Source: Paraglaciecola algarum (GTDB lineage Bacteria > Pseudomonadota > Gammaproteobacteria > Enterobacterales > Alteromonadaceae). Taken from it: a stretch of 64,000 nucleotides of DNA. Below the pieces are notes generated by a model. It was not told the origin of the DNA, made no database searches, and saw only the letters and a list, made by a program, of their open reading frames with translations. This document shows positions 61,197 through 64,000 of this stretch, one piece after another (positions within the stretch are counted from its first letter, which is position 1; each line of letters opens with the position of its first letter). Both the position numbers and the translations under genes were made by a program. Where the stretch lies: positions 310,001-374,000 of the forward strand of contig NZ_JAKGAS010000003.1 in assembly GCF_021532655.1 (NCBI RefSeq), written 5' to 3'.

Positions 61197-62321
61197 ATGA
61201 AACACTTGTTATTAGGAAGTTTTTTTCTACTTTTTTGTTCGTATAGCTTGGCAACAGAAGAGACGTTTAATATTGGCGTAATAGGCCTCACCCATACACA
61301 TGTACATTGGATATTTGAAAGTGAAAAAAAAGGTGACTTTACTATTGTAGGGATCGTAGAAAAAAACCGAGCATTAGCCAAACGTTATGCTAAACAACAT
61401 AAATTCAGCATGAACAAAGTATATGATTCGATGGACGCTTTATTTAAGGCTCAAAAAGTCCATGGGGTAACGGCTTTTGGTAGCATATTTGAACATTTAA
61501 GTGTGGTCGAGCAGGCTGCGCCATTAGGTATCCATGTCATGGTTGAAAAGCCATTATCAGTCAATATGCAAGATGCACAAAAAATGTATTCACTCGCCCG
61601 AAAACATAATATTCATTTGCTCACAAACTATGAAACCACATGGTATCCCACCAATCATGACCTTTATAATCGGGTGCATAACGCTGAGATTGGAAACATT
61701 CGTAAAGTCATTGTCAGAGACGGTCATAAAGGACCAAAGAAACTCGATATTAATTCCGAGTTTTTGGACTGGTTATTAGACCCAGACTTAAATGGTGGGG
61801 GCGCGTTAATTGATTTTGGTTGCTATGGAGCTAATTTACTCACCTGGTTGATGAAAGGTACTAAACCACTACGAGTCACAGCAATAACCCAACAATTACA
61901 ACCAGAAAACAACCCCAAGGTAGAAGACGAAGCGACAATTATTCTCACCTATGCAAAATCACAAGCCATTATTCAAGGATCGTGGAATTGGCCTATTGGT
62001 AGAAAAGATATGGAAATTTATGGCGAAATCGGGGCTATTTATCAAGATAACCGACACGACATGCGTGTACGCATTGCAAAAGGGTACGATAATTACCAAG
62101 AGCAAAGCTTCACCCTCCCAGAAAGGCCCAAACCTTATGATGATCCCTTTTCCTATTTTAAAGCCGTGGCTAACGGAAGTATTCAGGTGTTACCTCATGA
62201 GTTATCAGCATTAGAAAACAATATGATAGTGATGGAAATTCTAGATGCAGCCAAACTCAGTGCAAAAACGGGAAAAAGTGTAGACTTGCTGCCTACTATG
62301 ATAACTAAGGGAGTACCTTAG
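61197..62321 (+). CDS. Exported Gfo/Idh/MocA-family oxidoreductase
   Basis: The 374-residue protein has an N-terminal signal peptide (KHLLLGSFFLLFCSYSLAT) ahead of a Rossmann domain. Its dinucleotide loop reads GVIGLTHTHVHW rather than the usual GxGxxG. The family EKP motif (MVEKPLSV) and GGALIDFGCYGANLL are clear, and a C-terminal alpha/beta domain follows. An exported NAD(P)-type enzyme is unusual unless a cofactor is carried out of the cell, so an altered or non-redox role is possible. Monocistronic; a weak promoter only. Confidence 0.82.
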   Translation: MKHLLLGSFFLLFCSYSLATEETFNIGVIGLTHTHVHWIFESEKKGDFTIVGIVEKNRALAKRYAKQHKFSMNKVYDSMDALFKAQKVHGVTAFGSIFEHLSVVEQAAPLGIHVMVEKPLSVNMQDAQKMYSLARKHNIHLLTNYETTWYPTNHDLYNRVHNAEIGNIRKVIVRDGHKGPKKLDINSEFLDWLLDPDLNGGGALIDFGCYGANLLTWLMKGTKPLRVTAITQQLQPENNPKVEDEATIILTYAKSQAIIQGSWNWPIGRKDMEIYGEIGAIYQDNRHDMRVRIAKGYDNYQEQSFTLPERPKPYDDPFSYFKAVANGSIQVLPHELSALENNMIVMEILDAAKLSAKTGKSVDLLPTMITKGVP

Positions 62322-62459
62322 ATTTATTTCGTCAACACCTTATTTAAATGAACATAACAAATTAATTAAATTTATTTTTTAATTACATGAACTAAATCAA
62401 AAGTCCTTAGTCCTATTTAGTGTGTGTTTAATTTCATGTGTGTTCCCTAGTATGTGTTT

Positions 62460-62488
62460 AGCCCAGATATTATCTGGGCTTTTTTTTT
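62460..62488 (+). terminator. Strong Rho-independent terminator
   Basis: AGCCCAGAT pairs with ATCTGGGCT around a 3-base loop, followed by eight T. It lies 138 bp after the Gfo/Idh stop. The interval between (62322-62459) is AT-rich and may hold a short transcript. The stretch to 62646 holds only a unit-B-like fragment (CTCTGTGTACTCTGTG). Confidence 0.9.
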
Positions 62489-62646
62489 GCCTGTTGAATG
62501 CTAGATGCTAGTAAAACAGGGTAAAAAATGGGAAGGGTATTTAGGTAAGTATATTTTACTCGCAACCTCGAATATTTTACGCATCAAGATTTTATTTATT
62601 TTCTCTGTGTACTCTGTGAACTCTGTGGTTCAACCTCTTTTAGATC

Positions 62647-63405
62647 CTATCTTTTGGGGGTAGTGTCAGGTAGCTTACTTTTATATTTAGCTTCTTGTTC
62701 TAATGCTTCTAAGTCATTAACAATCAGTTGGTTACGCTTTTTGTCTATGGTGCCGTCTTGTTTCCACTCTTGTAATTGTTTATTGACTATTTGGCGCACA
62801 GTGCCTGACATACGCGCTAACGTTTCGTCGCTTAATCCTTTGACTATATGCTGTTGTTCATCTTCTCTGCCAGTTATAAAAAACTTAATTTTATTAATAT
62901 GTTTTAAAATAATCCGACTCAGGCGAGTGGTGACATTGTGCAACACTAAACTGCTGGCGAGTTCCTCTTTTTCACGCATTTTTTGCGCTAAATAAGGCAT
63001 AAACTGTTGATTGAATGCGGGGTAGTTCCACAACCATTGACGCATAGTATCGAGTTTAACTGACAGTAACCGTACATTGGTTAAAGGCGACACTGTCACA
63101 TCGTGGGGTTGCCCATCTAATAACACAATTAAGTCAAAACAATCCCCAGCATATAACATATCAAGGGTGGCTTCGCGGCCGGTTTCAGGATTAGTTTGTT
63201 TAATTTCAACCTGCCCTTCTAACACCACAAAAAAACGCTCGGTTAATAACGCAGAATTAAAATAATCTCCTTTGTGCCATTCGTTTAGTTGAAACTCTTG
63301 CTGAAAATCCTCGATTAACTCAGCTGGTAAATCAGCAAACAGGTTGGCTTGTTTAACTAATACGGGACTAGCTTTGTGAGGCAGGTTTGAAACGGGTTTG
63401 TGCAT
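62647..63405 (-). CDS. Crp/Fnr-family transcriptional regulator
   Basis: The 252-residue protein has a cyclic-nucleotide-binding-like beta-roll at about 25-145 (FFVVLEGQVEIKQTNPETGR, LDMLYAGDCFDLIVLLDGQP). A helix-turn-helix of the Crp type follows at about 185-225 (LSDETLARMSGTVRQIVNKQ). No FNR-type Cys quartet is seen, and the cAMP-contact R-S-A is not obvious, so the effector is unknown. It is divergent from dnaK. A perfect palindrome at 63497 is a candidate autoregulatory site. Confidence 0.85.
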   Translation of the reverse strand: MHKPVSNLPHKASPVLVKQANLFADLPAELIEDFQQEFQLNEWHKGDYFNSALLTERFFVVLEGQVEIKQTNPETGREATLDMLYAGDCFDLIVLLDGQPHDVTVSPLTNVRLLSVKLDTMRQWLWNYPAFNQQFMPYLAQKMREKEELASSLVLHNVTTRLSRIILKHINKIKFFITGREDEQQHIVKGLSDETLARMSGTVRQIVNKQLQEWKQDGTIDKKRNQLIVNDLEALEQEAKYKSKLPDTTPKR

Positions 63406-63496
63406 GATAAAAAGTGATGAAGCTCTAGCCTAACAAGTGCTTTCATTCTACCTAGATGCAAGCACATAGTAAAAGTTAATAGCCAATTCATCATAA

Positions 63497-63514
63497 CTGT
63501 CACTTTTGTGACAG
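63497..63514. promoter_or_regulatory. Palindromic Crp/Fnr-type operator
   Basis: CTGTCAC-TTTT-GTGACAG is a perfect inverted repeat with a 4-base centre, close to the TGTGA-type half-sites of Crp relatives. It lies 92 bp upstream of the Crp/Fnr gene start and 170 bp upstream of dnaK. Confidence 0.6.
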
Positions 63515-63671
63515 AAGTAATTTTAGCAGCTGAGTAATATAGCCCCACTTACTGAGCAGCCAAAATTAAATCAGCAATGTTAGTCGATTTATAAAAGGTT
63601 GTTTACATAGTCAAACAGCTTGTTGGTTAATAGCCATAAGCAACAGACTTTTTACATTATTTATTAAATAA

Positions 63672-64000
<329 letters not shown>

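Overview
The window is a stretch of a gammaproteobacterial chromosome, most likely a marine member of the Alteromonadales (Glaciecola/Paraglaciecola/Alteromonas-like). This is judged from the AT-rich base composition, the protein families (NapEFDABC, FabB, MnmC, DUF2970, cis/trans fatty acid isomerase, two TonB receptors with PepSY partners) and the style of the intergenic repeats. The taxonomic call is inference. No rRNA or tRNA gene was seen.

Layout. 1-11000 holds mixed metabolic genes: a polysaccharide deacetylase cut by the window edge, a lipoprotein, two orphan periplasmic solute-binding-like proteins, a GcvA-type LysR regulator, a GNAT acetyltransferase, an M24 peptidase, a DUF885 protein overlapping an SGNH esterase, and a MATE transporter. 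11115-26538 is a nitrogen-scavenging locus. It starts with a giant sensor in which an NCS1 permease-like domain is fused to a histidine kinase and receiver, followed by an overlapping LuxR-type response regulator and a LysR regulator. Then comes a guanidine-I (ykkC) riboswitch and an operon of ABC transporter, two carboxyguanidine-deiminase-type proteins, a biotin-dependent carboxylase of the urea/guanidine carboxylase family, and allophanate hydrolase. A second riboswitch of a different class, guanidine-II (mini-ykkC), sits just in front of the carboxylase gene. The two riboswitches indicate guanidine rather than urea as the physiological substrate.

26539-33060 is an accessory island. It has an array of mini-palindromes, an integron gene cassette of 1328 bp with a well-formed attC site carrying a two-gene Pycsar-type anti-phage system (membrane effector plus nucleotide cyclase), an unknown membrane-anchored protein, an unknown secreted protein, a CcdAB toxin-antitoxin pair between direct repeats, three copies of a BIME-like repeat, and a frameshifted solute-binding gene.

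33299-43852 returns to core-type genes: periplasmic nitrate reductase napEFDABC (napE is only 47 codons), DUF2970, fabB, mnmC and small unknowns. 42884-54289 holds two iron-responsive TonB-receptor clusters with candidate Fur boxes, separated by a YegD-like Hsp70 gene. 54314-64000 has cti flanked by an IS3 remnant and a MITE, a periplasmic ATP-dependent DNA ligase, a RAYT-type transposase, an exported Gfo/Idh oxidoreductase, a Crp/Fnr regulator and the 5' end of dnaK.

The most striking items are the two-class riboswitch arrangement of the guanidine operon, the transporter-kinase fusion beside it, and the Pycsar system packaged as a complete integron cassette without a visible integrase.
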